Of a DNA stretch of 64,000 nt, positions 7,593 to 15,770 are shown in pieces. Location: positions 1-64,000 of the forward strand of contig JAZLDG010000053.1 in assembly GCA_045614565.1 (NCBI GenBank), given 5' to 3'. Position 1 is the stretch's first letter; each line of letters opens with the position of its first letter. The notes beneath the pieces were generated by a model. It saw only the letters and a list, made by a program, of their open reading frames with translations. It searched no databases and was not told the origin of the DNA. This DNA is from Scatosoma sp045614565. GTDB taxonomy: Bacteria; Bacillota; Clostridia; Christensenellales; Borkfalkiaceae. The translations under genes were made by a program, and so were the position numbers.

Positions 7593-9968
7593 ATGACTAT
7601 TCTCGATAAAAAACAAATGACCGAAGAGGATATTAAATTAAATTTTATAACGCCTGCGCTTTTGTCTAAAGGTTGGAAAGATAAAATCACTATGGAAACA
7701 AAGGTTCAATTTACTGATGGTAAAATCAACCTTAAAGGCAACGTTGCCGTTCGTGGTGATGCCAAAAAAGCCGACTACGTTTTATATATGAGTAAAGATT
7801 ATCCTATAGCAATCGTTGAAGCAAAAGATAATAATCATACGATTTCTTTTGGTATGCAACAAGCAAAAACTTATGCTCAAATGATGGATATAAAATTCGC
7901 ATATAGTTCAAATGGCGACGGCTTTGAAGAATATGACTTTTTAACGGGACAAGAAAGACAAATAAATATGGACGAATTTCCTACGCCCGAAGAATTGCTT
8001 GCGCGTTATAATGCAGAAGTAAATGGTGGACAAGGCTTATCGTCTAATCAAGTTAAGGTAATGAGTCAACCTTACTATACAAGTCAAAACACGTATTCTC
8101 CACGTTATTATCAAAGAAACGCGGTTAATAAAACGCTTGATGCTATTGCTAAAGGACAAGATAGAATTTTGCTTGTTATGGCTACGGGTACAGGTAAAAC
8201 ATATACGGCGTTCCAAATCGTATACCGCCTTTTAGCAAGCGGAATGAAACAAAAGATTTTATATCTTGCGGATAGAAATAACCTTGTTGACCAAACGATA
8301 AGCGGGGACTTTAAACCACTTGAAAAAGTAATACATAAAATCAACTTTGCAAAGGACGATAAAACGACTATCACGTCTCACCAAGTTTATTTTTCGTTGT
8401 ATCAACAACTTGTAGGTAATAAAAAAGATGGTGAAGAAGAAAGCGATGAAGAAGTTTTAGCAAGATATAGCCAACTTTTTGCGCCTGATTTCTTTGACCT
8501 TATCATTGTTGACGAGTGCCATAGAGGTTCGGCAAAAGAAGAAAGCCGTTGGCGTAAAATTTTAGAATATTTTACAAGCGCAACTCAAATCGGTATGACG
8601 GCAACGCCAAAAGAAACGGCAGAAATATCTAATATTGACTACTTTGGAGAGCCTGTTTATAAGTATAGCCTTAAAGAAGGTATTGACGATGGTTTCCTTG
8701 CGCCTTTTAAGGTTATCAATATAAAAACAAATATTGGCGACGGATGGCGTCCGTATAAAGGGCAAACCGATTATTACGGTCAACTTATTGAAGATAGAGT
8801 CTATAATAATAGCGACTACGATTACAACATTATTATTCAAGATAGAATTGATGAAGTCGCAAAAGAAGTTACGGAATACTTGAAAGCGACTGACCGAATG
8901 GCAAAAACCATTGTTTTCTGCGCAACGGAAGATGCTGCGGAAAGAATGAGAATTGCACTTACGAATTGTAACTCGGATATGTGTAAAATCAATCCTGATT
9001 ACGTAGTTAGAATCACGGGTAGCGATGATTACGGTAAGGGCAAATTAGACTATTTCATTTCCGTATCGTCAAAATATCCTGTAATTGCAACAACGTCTAA
9101 GTTGCTTTCAACGGGTGCAGACTGTAAAATGGTAAAACTCATAGTTCTTGATGAAAATATCGGTTCTATGACGGAATTCAAGCAAATTATTGGTAGGGGA
9201 ACAAGAATTCGTGAAAACGACGGCAAAACGCATTTCTCTATTATGGATTTTAGAGGCGTAACAAGATTATTTGCTGACCCCGATTGGGACGGCGAAGTGG
9301 AAATTGACCCTGATTACCCTAAAAAGAAATTTCCTCCAACTCCTGATTTGCCTGTTCCACCTAAACCTCCTGTTTCACCGACTCCACCTAAAGTTAAACC
9401 TTACGTGGATAAAAGCGGTTGTAGGGTAGAAGTAATTCAAAAGAGCGTTGCTATCTACGATACCAACGGCAAGTTGTTAAGGCAAGAAAGTATTATTGAC
9501 TATACAAAGTCAAATATCTTTGGCGAATATGCTTCGCTTGAAGATTTTATCCAAAAATGGACGGCGGAAGATAAAAAAGAAACAATTAAAGAATTGTTTT
9601 TAAGTAGAGGCATAGACCTTGAAGCAATTAAAGCGGATGAAGGAATGACCGACGTTGATGATTTTGACTTTATATGCCATATTGCATACGACCAAAAGCC
9701 TTTGACCAGAAAAGAGCGCGCCGAAAACGTTAAAAAGCGCAACGTGTTTGCAAAGTATGGCGAAACGGCAAGAAAGGTTTTAGAAGCATTACTTGATAAA
9801 TATGCCGACGGTGGTGTAGTTGAAATTGAAAGCATAGACGTATTAAAACTTGACCCGTTTGTAAAATTCGGTAAGCCTATCAAAATTGCGCAACTTTTTG
9901 GTGGAAAAGATGGTTATTTACAAGCAGTTAGAGAATTAGAAAGAGAAATTTATAGGGCGGTAGCATAA
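7593..9968 (+). CDS. hsdR: Type I restriction endonuclease subunit R
   Basis: The motor and nuclease subunit of a type I R-M enzyme, 791 residues. The PD-(D/E)XK nuclease lies at the N-terminus: KADYVLY supplies the acidic residue and IVEAK the E76-A-K78 part. The SF2 translocase follows with Walker A ATGTGKTY at about 197-204, DECH at 307-310, GMTATPKE, and IIGRGTRIRENDGKTHFSIMDF as motif VI. A proline-rich linker PPTPDLPVPPKPPVSPTPP near residue 580 separates the motor from the C-terminal assembly domain. RBS AAGGAG is well placed. The stop is 1 base before hsdM, giving an hsdR-hsdM-hsdS operon. The length fits the EcoAI/EcoR124-like class. Confidence 0.95.
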   Translation: MTILDKKQMTEEDIKLNFITPALLSKGWKDKITMETKVQFTDGKINLKGNVAVRGDAKKADYVLYMSKDYPIAIVEAKDNNHTISFGMQQAKTYAQMMDIKFAYSSNGDGFEEYDFLTGQERQINMDEFPTPEELLARYNAEVNGGQGLSSNQVKVMSQPYYTSQNTYSPRYYQRNAVNKTLDAIAKGQDRILLVMATGTGKTYTAFQIVYRLLASGMKQKILYLADRNNLVDQTISGDFKPLEKVIHKINFAKDDKTTITSHQVYFSLYQQLVGNKKDGEEESDEEVLARYSQLFAPDFFDLIIVDECHRGSAKEESRWRKILEYFTSATQIGMTATPKETAEISNIDYFGEPVYKYSLKEGIDDGFLAPFKVINIKTNIGDGWRPYKGQTDYYGQLIEDRVYNNSDYDYNIIIQDRIDEVAKEVTEYLKATDRMAKTIVFCATEDAAERMRIALTNCNSDMCKINPDYVVRITGSDDYGKGKLDYFISVSSKYPVIATTSKLLSTGADCKMVKLIVLDENIGSMTEFKQIIGRGTRIRENDGKTHFSIMDFRGVTRLFADPDWDGEVEIDPDYPKKKFPPTPDLPVPPKPPVSPTPPKVKPYVDKSGCRVEVIQKSVAIYDTNGKLLRQESIIDYTKSNIFGEYASLEDFIQKWTAEDKKETIKELFLSRGIDLEAIKADEGMTDVDDFDFICHIAYDQKPLTRKERAENVKKRNVFAKYGETARKVLEALLDKYADGGVVEIESIDVLKLDPFVKFGKPIKIAQLFGGKDGYLQAVRELEREIYRAVA

Positions 9969-9969
9969 A

Positions 9970-11442
9970 ATGAGTAATATTTCAGGATTTGTAAAAAGAA
10001 TTCGTGACATAATGAGAAACGACGCCGGCATTAACGGCGACGCGCAAAGAATAGAACAAATCGCTTGGATGTTGTTCTTAAAAGTTTACGATGCAAAAGA
10101 AGACGATTGGGAATTTAACGAAGATGATTATACTTCCATTATTCCTGAAGAATGTCGTTGGCGTAATTGGGCGCACGACGAAAGCGGAAAGGGTATGACG
10201 GGTGATGCGTTGTTGAACTTTGTAAATAACACAGTTTTCCCTACGCTTAAAAAGTTAGAAGTAACCCCACAAACGCCTATTAGAAAAGCAATCGTAAAAA
10301 CTACGTTTGAAGATGCCAACCAATATATGAAGGACGGTGTTCTTCTTCGCCAAGTATTAAACGTTATTGACGAATTAGATTTAAGCGACTACGAAGAAAG
10401 TCACGCTTTTGGTGAAATTTACGAGTCTATCTTAAAAGAATTGCAAAGTGCAGGTTCTTCGGGCGAATTTTACACTCCACGTGCCGTTACCGACTTTATG
10501 GCAAAGATGATTAAACCGCAAATTGGTGAAAAGTGTGCAGATTTTGCTTGCGGAACGGGCGGTTTCTTAACAAGTTGGCTTAAAGAATTAAGCGAACTAA
10601 AAGATAGTGCCGATGATATCGAAAAAATCAACAACTCGGTATATGGTATTGAGAAAAAGCAATTCCCGTATATGCTCTGTGTAACAAACTTGTTATTGCA
10701 CGATATTGATATTCCAAGAATATATCACGATAACACCTTGTTATATGATGTTTTAGACTATACCGATAAAGATAAGTTCGACGTTATTTTAATGAATCCT
10801 CCTTATGGTGGAAGCGAGAAAAACGAAGTTAAAAATCATTTTCCGTCAGATTTAGCAAGTAGCGAAACGGCAGACTTGTTTATGTCGGTTATTATGTATA
10901 GGTTAAAAGAAAATGGTCGTTGCGCCGTTATTCTTCCTGACGGATTCTTGTTCGGTACGGATAACGCAAAGGTTGCAATTAAAAAGAAATTATTCTCTGA
11001 ATTTAACTTACATACCATTATTCGTATGCCTCATAGTGTTTTTGCGCCTTATACGTCAATAACTACTAACATTTTGTTCTTTGATAATACGGGCGCAACC
11101 AAAGAAACGTGGTTCTATCGTTTAGATATGCCTGAAGGCTATAAAAACTTCTCAAAAACCAAACCTATGAAGTTGGAACACTTTGCTCCTGCTATGGATT
11201 GGTGGAATAACCGTGAAGAAATTATTGTAGACGAGTTCCCTAAAGCAAAGAAGTATACGGCTACTGCAATTGCCGAAGAATTTAACTATAATATCGACCT
11301 TTGTGGCTATCCTCACGAGGAAGAAGAAATCCTTGCGCCTCAAGACTTAATTAAAAATTATCGTGAAAAGCGCGCAAGCCTTGATGCTGATATCGATAGA
11401 GTGCTTGGTGAAATTATGGCATTATTAGGGGATAAAGAATGA
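9970..11442 (+). CDS. hsdM: Type I DNA methyltransferase subunit M
   Basis: The adenine-N6 methyltransferase subunit, 490 residues. An N-terminal HsdM helical domain is followed by the catalytic domain: GEFYTPRAVTDFM, SAM-binding motif I FACGTGGFL and catalytic motif IV NPPYGG at 276-281, then FGTDNAKVAIKKKL and a late PHSVFAPYTSITTNILFF. It transfers a methyl group from S-adenosylmethionine to adenines in the site defined by HsdS. The ATGA at 11439-11442 overlaps its stop with the hsdS start, so the two are translationally coupled. Nothing appears truncated. Confidence 0.96.
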   Translation: MSNISGFVKRIRDIMRNDAGINGDAQRIEQIAWMLFLKVYDAKEDDWEFNEDDYTSIIPEECRWRNWAHDESGKGMTGDALLNFVNNTVFPTLKKLEVTPQTPIRKAIVKTTFEDANQYMKDGVLLRQVLNVIDELDLSDYEESHAFGEIYESILKELQSAGSSGEFYTPRAVTDFMAKMIKPQIGEKCADFACGTGGFLTSWLKELSELKDSADDIEKINNSVYGIEKKQFPYMLCVTNLLLHDIDIPRIYHDNTLLYDVLDYTDKDKFDVILMNPPYGGSEKNEVKNHFPSDLASSETADLFMSVIMYRLKENGRCAVILPDGFLFGTDNAKVAIKKKLFSEFNLHTIIRMPHSVFAPYTSITTNILFFDNTGATKETWFYRLDMPEGYKNFSKTKPMKLEHFAPAMDWWNNREEIIVDEFPKAKKYTATAIAEEFNYNIDLCGYPHEEEEILAPQDLIKNYREKRASLDADIDRVLGEIMALLGDKE

Positions 11443-12992
11443 AAGCAGGACAATTAAGAAAATCTATCCTTCAATTAGCGATACAGGGCAAGCTCGTTAA
11501 ACAAGACCCAAATGACGAGCCTGCATCCGTTTTGCTTGAACGTATTCGCGCGGAAAAGCAACGCTTAATTAAAGAAGGTAAAATTAAGAAAGATAAAGGC
11601 GATTCTATCATCTTCAAAGGTGACGATAATTGCCATTATGAGAAGATAGGCTCAGAAGTCAAAAATATTGAAGATGAAATACCCTTTGAAATACCTGATA
11701 ATTGGTGCTGGGTAAGACATAATGATATTATTGAGATTTTTGGTGGTTCACAGCCTCCTAAAAGTAAATTTATTACTGAAGAACGTGCAGGTTACGTAAG
11801 ATTGTATCAAATTAGGGATTATGGTCCTAATCCAGCTCCTGTTTATATTCCTATTGAAACTGCTCATAAAACCACAAAACAAGGCGATATTTTATTGGCT
11901 CGCTACGGAGCATCTGTTGGTAAAGTTTTTTTGGCAGAAAACGGAGCATATAATGTGGCAATGGCTAAGGTTGAAAAGTTATATATAAGCAATCATATTT
12001 TAGACGAATATTTGTATTTATTTTATAAGGCGCCCCTATATCAAACTTTAGTTTTGAATAATTCAAGAAGTGCACAAGCAGGATTCAACAAAGAAGACCT
12101 TGATTCGTTATTTATCCCTGTTCCACCCCTTGCGGAACAAGAACGTATTATAAGTCATATTAAACAATTTGAGCCTTTTCTTGTTGAGTATGATAATCTT
12201 GAACAACAGGCGACCAAGTTGGATAAGGAAACCTACGATAAACTTAAAAAATCAATTTTACAATATGCTATTCAAGGAAAGTTAGTTGAGCAAGATGAAA
12301 GCGACGAGCCTGCGTCAGTTTTACTTGAACGTATTCGCGCCGAGAAAAAGACTCAACTTGGTAAAAAATACGTTGAATCCTACATTTACAAAGGTGATGA
12401 TAACTGTTATTATGAGAAGGTTGGTAAAAACGAGCCTGTTTTAGTAGAAGATTTGCCTTTTGATATTCCCGATACGTGGATGTGGGCAAGGATAAAAGAA
12501 GTAGTAGAAATAAATCCGCGAAACACGGTTGAAGATGAAACGATTGTTTCCTTTGTGGAAATGAAATCATTAAAAGATGGGTTTAACAATTCGTTTGTCT
12601 ATGAAAAACGTGCATGGAAAACAGTAAAAAGTGGTTTTACTCATTTCCAAAACGGTGATGTTGGCTTTGCTAAAATAACACCTTGTTTTCAGAATAGAAA
12701 GTCAGCTATATTTAATGAACTTGAAAACAGTTATGGCGCAGGGACGACTGAGTTACATATTTTAAGACCATATCAAAACACTATGTTTGCAGATTATTTG
12801 TTATGGTTTGTAAAATCTCCATACCTAATCGAATATGGAAAGCAAAAATTTTCGGGTACAGCAGGACAACAAAGATTTGGAACAGATGAAGTAAAGAATA
12901 CCTTAATTCCAATACCGCCACAAGTAGAACAAGAGCGAATTTGCCTGCAAATAAAAGAAATGCTTAACCGCATAGAAAAAGACGAGAATTAA
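11439..12992 (+). CDS. hsdS: Type I specificity subunit S (expressed copy)
   Basis: The expressed specificity subunit, 517 residues, with the usual two target recognition domains: TRD1 about residues 80-225 and TRD2 about 345-505. Each ends in a PP(L/Q)xEQERI motif. The N-terminal block KSILQLAIQGKLVKQDPNDE recurs in the centre as KSILQYAIQGKLVEQDESDE, the internal repeat that positions the two HsdM subunits. It is the only hsdS in the window with an intact 5' block and start codon. A 43-bp segment just before TRD1 and a shorter one before TRD2 recur inverted in the downstream cassettes. The present allele is therefore probably one of several alternatives. It ends tail to tail with the next cassette, overlapping by 4 bases. 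Confidence 0.95.
   Translation: MKAGQLRKSILQLAIQGKLVKQDPNDEPASVLLERIRAEKQRLIKEGKIKKDKGDSIIFKGDDNCHYEKIGSEVKNIEDEIPFEIPDNWCWVRHNDIIEIFGGSQPPKSKFITEERAGYVRLYQIRDYGPNPAPVYIPIETAHKTTKQGDILLARYGASVGKVFLAENGAYNVAMAKVEKLYISNHILDEYLYLFYKAPLYQTLVLNNSRSAQAGFNKEDLDSLFIPVPPLAEQERIISHIKQFEPFLVEYDNLEQQATKLDKETYDKLKKSILQYAIQGKLVEQDESDEPASVLLERIRAEKKTQLGKKYVESYIYKGDDNCYYEKVGKNEPVLVEDLPFDIPDTWMWARIKEVVEINPRNTVEDETIVSFVEMKSLKDGFNNSFVYEKRAWKTVKSGFTHFQNGDVGFAKITPCFQNRKSAIFNELENSYGAGTTELHILRPYQNTMFADYLLWFVKSPYLIEYGKQKFSGTAGQQRFGTDEVKNTLIPIPPQVEQERICLQIKEMLNRIEKDEN
11626..11668 (+). repeat. hsdS recombination repeat, copy A
   Basis: A 43-bp segment encoding NCHYEKIGSEVKN just before TRD1. It recurs in inverted orientation at 17029-17071 with a single mismatch (A/T). 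The repeat lies exactly at the border of constant and variable hsdS sequence, as expected for an inversion crossover site. Confidence 0.85.
12404..12419 (+). repeat. hsdS central repeat before TRD2
   Basis: A 16-bp segment encoding CYYEK at the start of TRD2. It recurs inverted at 13544-13559 at the start of the single-TRD cassette. The surrounding central block (about 12230-12412) is also highly similar to the centre of the far cassette, sharing 23 bases at GGTGATGATAACTGTTATTA and flanks. These could serve as secondary crossover sites for TRD2 exchange. Confidence 0.65.
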
Positions 12993-13559
12993 ATCTCGTC
13001 TTTAATTTTTGAAAAGATGTTATCAATAGCATTTACAATTCTTGTTTGTTCATTTAAAGGCGGAATAGGTATTAACGCAAGGTTTCCACGTTCACTACCT
13101 ATTCTTGGCATTTTTACGCCATAAGCACCTGCCATTGCATAATCTACAAAAAACGGACTCATAAGGTAAATTTGAGCAAAGCAATTATTAATATATTGAC
13201 CAAAATCAAACGCTAAAATTTCCGTTGTGCAATATCCGTTTTCATCTGCGATTATTACCTTATTTAAGTAAGGACGTAATTTGCTATATAAAACGTTGCC
13301 CACAAAAAACTTATGTTTATCGCTCTTAGATTTTATATCAAGCATACGTTTTTTACATAATAGTTTGCCCGTTTCCTTTTCAATATCTTCAAGGTCAAGT
13401 ATCCAATCATTTTCGTTTATATCACTTGAGGAAACCGTTACACTTTTAGAAAAATCTATTAAATAACCTAAACGTGCCCAATTCCAATTATCAGGTATAT
13501 CAAACGGTATTTCATCGGTTATATTTTTTATAGCAGAGCCGTTCTTCTCATAATAACAG
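12989..13559 (-). pseudogene. Silent hsdS half-cassette (one TRD)
   Basis: On the minus strand, frame-open hsdS sequence runs from YYEKNG through IPFDIPDNWNW and NVLYSKLRPYLNK to IPIPPLNEQTRIVNAIDNI and a stop at 12989. That is one TRD of the C-terminal type, about 190 residues, with no constant N-terminal block, no promoter and no ribosome binding site. The first internal ATG (13345) lies inside the TRD and is unlikely to be used. It faces the expressed hsdS tail to tail and begins with the same 16-bp repeat found before TRD2 there. I read it as a storage cassette for TRD2, not a decayed gene, because the frame is intact. Confidence 0.85.
13544..13559 (-). repeat. hsdS central repeat, inverted copy in half-cassette
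   Basis: A 16-bp inverted copy of 12404-12419 at the 5' end of the half-cassette coding sequence. Crossover between the two would exchange TRD2 of the expressed gene. Confidence 0.6.
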
Positions 13560-13648
13560 AAATATTCATTACGGTAGGTGTTTTTGCGAGCGTTAAATTT
13601 TCTTAAATAGTAAAATATAAGTACACTAATTTAAGGAGGTTTAACGAA

Positions 13649-14452
13649 ATGTTAGACGAATTTGAAAAACATTTACGACGGGAAAACCTGTCAAACAACA
13701 CCATTTCGGCTTATCTTTTGACGATACGAATGTATAATCAACTGTCTGGCGAAATAACCAAGCAAAACCTTTTAGCGTTCAAAGGCTACCTAATGGAAAC
13801 CTACAAACCTAAAACGGTCAACTTACGGATTCAAGCGATAAACAAATACCTTGAATTTATCAAAAAAGAAAAGCTACGCCTATCTCCCGTAAAAATTCAA
13901 CAAAAGAACTTTTTAGAAAACGTTATTAGCGATGCCGATTATAAATTCTTGAAGAACAGCTTAAAGAAAGACGGGAATTGGGAGTGGTATTTCGTTGTAC
14001 GCTATTTAGCAGCAACGGGAGCGCGTGTAAGCGAACTAATACAAATCAAAGTTGAACACGTTTTTAAGGGATATTTTGATTTGTATTCTAAGGGTGGAAA
14101 ACTGCGTAGACTCTACATACCCGTCAAATTAAAGAAAGAAACTGAAATATGGCTACAAGAAAAAGGTATCACAAGCGGATACCTTTTTTTGAACCGTTTT
14201 GGTGAAAGAATTACCGTGCGTGGAATTTCACAACAGTTGAAAAATTATGCCTATAAATACGGCTTAAATCCAAAAGTGGTCTATCCGCACTCGTTTAGAC
14301 ATCGTTTTGCAAAGAACTTTTTAGAAAAGTACAATGATATTTCTTTGCTCGCCGACCTTATGGGACACGAAAGTATTGAAACCACTCGGATTTACTTAAG
14401 AAAAACCGCAAGCGAACAGCAAGAAATCGTTGATAAAGTTGTGACTTGGTAA
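13649..14452 (+). CDS. Tyrosine recombinase, probable hsdS invertase
   Basis: A 267-residue integrase-family site-specific recombinase with an N-terminal SAM-like core-binding domain (about 1-85). The catalytic domain carries all expected residues: R126 in GARVSEL, a lysine at 148 or 151 in KGGKLRR, H214-x-x-R217 in HSFRHRF, H240 in MGHES, and nucleophile Y249 in TRIYL. RBS AAGGAGG lies 7 bases before the ATG. It sits between two inverted hsdS cassettes, the position held by the PsrA/CreX-type recombinases of phase-variable type I systems. It most likely inverts the hsdS cassettes; substrate sites are inferred, not shown. No phage or ICE genes are nearby. Confidence 0.93.
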   Translation: MLDEFEKHLRRENLSNNTISAYLLTIRMYNQLSGEITKQNLLAFKGYLMETYKPKTVNLRIQAINKYLEFIKKEKLRLSPVKIQQKNFLENVISDADYKFLKNSLKKDGNWEWYFVVRYLAATGARVSELIQIKVEHVFKGYFDLYSKGGKLRRLYIPVKLKKETEIWLQEKGITSGYLFLNRFGERITVRGISQQLKNYAYKYGLNPKVVYPHSFRHRFAKNFLEKYNDISLLADLMGHESIETTRIYLRKTASEQQEIVDKVVTW

Positions 14453-14514
14453 TAAAAAAGTTGACAGTAGTATCTTGATTTTTAATTTTTTTAAGATATA
14501 ATAATGAAAAATGC

Positions 14515-14543
14515 TTGATTTTTTGTCCGGAAATGGTTATAAT
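14515..14543 (+). promoter_or_regulatory. Promoter of the TAC operon
   Basis: TTGATT (14515-14520), 17-bp spacer, TATAAT (14538-14543), immediately followed by the 14552-14573 palindrome. Confidence 0.7.
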
Positions 14544-14551
14544 AATTATAA

Positions 14552-14573
14552 TTGATAACAAAAAAGTTATCAA
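14552..14573 (+). promoter_or_regulatory. Palindromic operator of the TAC operon
   Basis: TTGATAAC and GTTATCAA form perfect 8-bp arms around six A. It lies 9 bases after the -10 box, at the expected transcription start, and is the likely autoregulatory site for the HTH antitoxin. Confidence 0.65.
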
Positions 14574-14605
14574 AATACATATAATAAGGATGGAAATAAT
14601 CAGGC

Positions 14606-14962
14606 GTGTTCGAAATTAAAATCTACGAAACGCCAGCAGGTAATAGACCGTTTGAAAAATATATTGAAAAACTTTCAAAAAAACATAAGACGGACGAGGT
14701 AACCGAAATCTTCAACTATTTGGATAAATTGTCAAAGTTTGGCTTTGATATTAACCATAAGTTCAAGGCAAATGCTATAAAAAATATTCAAGATGATATT
14801 TACGAGCTACGACCGTCATCTTCAAGAATCTTTTTCTTTTGTTATATTGATGGCGTTTTTATTATCTTGCATGGCTGGGAAAAGAAACAAAATACAACCG
14901 ACCCTAACGAAATTAAAAAAGCAATTAATGAAAAGAAGAATTTTTTAAAGGAGCAAAAATAA
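14606..14962 (+). CDS. HigB/RelE-type toxin (Gp49-like)
   Basis: A 118-residue basic protein of the phage-derived Gp49-like/HigB family, ribosome-dependent mRNA interferases. Diagnostic segments are the N-terminal FEIKIYETPAGNRPFEKYI, the central DDIYELRPSSSRIFFFCYI and LHGWEKKQNTTDPNEIKKA, matching the YELR..R.FY and F.KK..KTP patterns of the family. The start is GTG at 14606; an ATG at 14591 is in another frame and ends at once. The stop overlaps the antitoxin start by 1 base (TAATG). Together with the HTH antitoxin and the SecB-like protein it forms a tripartite toxin-antitoxin-chaperone operon. Confidence 0.88.
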   Translation: MFEIKIYETPAGNRPFEKYIEKLSKKHKTDEVTEIFNYLDKLSKFGFDINHKFKANAIKNIQDDIYELRPSSSRIFFFCYIDGVFIILHGWEKKQNTTDPNEIKKAINEKKNFLKEQK

Positions 14963-15348
14963 TGAAAAATGCAATTAGTTTAGATCAAATGCTTCAAAAC
15001 ATAAAGGAAAGAAGCGAAGACTCTAGACTTACAATTGAAGCTGCTGAAAAAACAATAAAAATAATTAATAAAATTGTAGAATCTAGAGAAGCATTAGGAT
15101 TAACTCAGAGAGATTTAGCAAAAAAATGTGGGATCCAACAACCTGCCCTCGCAAGAATAGAAACATGCAAAGTAATACCAAAACTTAATACAATAATTAA
15201 GATTGCAGAAGCTGTAGGAGTAAAAATAGAATCTTTTACTCCTATAGAAGAAAAACAAATGAAAATGATTTATTCGTTTAGCCAAGTTGTAATTAATTCA
15301 TCATTATACAATAGTAGTATTGGAGGATATTATGGATACAAAAATTAA
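14962..15348 (+). CDS. HigA-type HTH antitoxin with chaperone-addiction-like tail
   Basis: A 128-residue antitoxin with an XRE/Cro HTH at about 41-94 (REALGLTQRDLAKKCGIQQP, then ALARIE). The tail at 95-128 is unusual: after KMIYSFSQVV it is rich in Tyr, Ser and Gly (SSLYNSSIGGYYGYKN). In the known TAC systems such as Mycobacterium tuberculosis Rv1955-Rv1957, the antitoxin has a hydrophobic C-terminal extension that is bound by a SecB-like chaperone and destabilises the antitoxin when free. The tail here fits that role in position and composition, an inference strengthened by the adjacent SecB-like gene. It probably represses the operon through the palindrome at 14552-14573. Confidence 0.9.
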   Translation: MKNAISLDQMLQNIKERSEDSRLTIEAAEKTIKIINKIVESREALGLTQRDLAKKCGIQQPALARIETCKVIPKLNTIIKIAEAVGVKIESFTPIEEKQMKMIYSFSQVVINSSLYNSSIGGYYGYKN

Positions 15349-15736
15349 TAATGTTACATTCGTTGTGAATGAAGCATCAATAAAAAACAATAATTTGCCT
15401 GTTGGCGAGTTTAAATTAAATCCACAAATACAGAAAAAAATAGGAAAAGCAAATTCTCCTGAAAACGCCTACGTTGTAGAGGTTCGGGTAGAAATTCGTA
15501 ATACACCAGAAAACCCTTTCCCCATAGATTTAGTTGCGAGCTTGTCAGGAATATTCAATATTGAAGGCGATAATATGGATGAAATAAATAATTTCTTGCA
15601 ATTGCAAGGATTTCAAATGGTATTTCCTCACTTGCGTTCATTAGTTGCTAATATGACAACAAATGCGATGATGCCACCCATTTTTTTGCCAATAATTTTT
15701 GCAAATCAATTTGAAGAAAAACCAATAACTGAATAA
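15332..15736 (+). CDS. SecB-like chaperone of the TAC module
   Basis: A 134-residue protein of SecB fold. The C-terminal FPHLRSLVANMTTNAMMPPI followed by FLPIIFANQF matches the most conserved SecB segment (LR..V...T....PP..L.P.NF). The upstream beta-strand segment VVEVRVEIRNTPENPFPIDL fits as well. I chose the ATG at 15332 because GGAGG lies 5 bases before it; the gene then overlaps the end of the antitoxin gene by 17 bases. Solitary SecB export chaperones are not usual in Clostridia, and linkage to a HigBA pair points to the antitoxin-dedicated TAC chaperone that folds and protects the antitoxin. A terminator follows directly. Confidence 0.85.
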   Translation: MDTKINNVTFVVNEASIKNNNLPVGEFKLNPQIQKKIGKANSPENAYVVEVRVEIRNTPENPFPIDLVASLSGIFNIEGDNMDEINNFLQLQGFQMVFPHLRSLVANMTTNAMMPPIFLPIIFANQFEEKPITE

Positions 15737-15740
15737 TTTG

Positions 15741-15767
15741 AAAGACCTTCCATCAGGAAGGTCTTTT
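15741..15767. terminator. Terminator between TAC operon and far hsdS cassette
   Basis: AAAGACCTTCC and GGAAGGTCTTT form an 11-bp stem with a short loop and a T run. It serves the TAC operon on the plus strand and could act on the convergent cassette too. Confidence 0.8.
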
Positions 15768-15770
15768 CTT

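Noticed and set aside
12989..13345. A 118-codon independent gene on the minus strand
   Set aside because: The ATG lies within a TRD; hsdS homology in the same frame continues upstream to the crossover repeat, so this is part of a silent cassette.
13649..14452. The tyrosine recombinase as evidence of a prophage or ICE
   Set aside because: No structural, replication, relaxase or excisionase genes are nearby, and its position between inverted hsdS cassettes explains it better.
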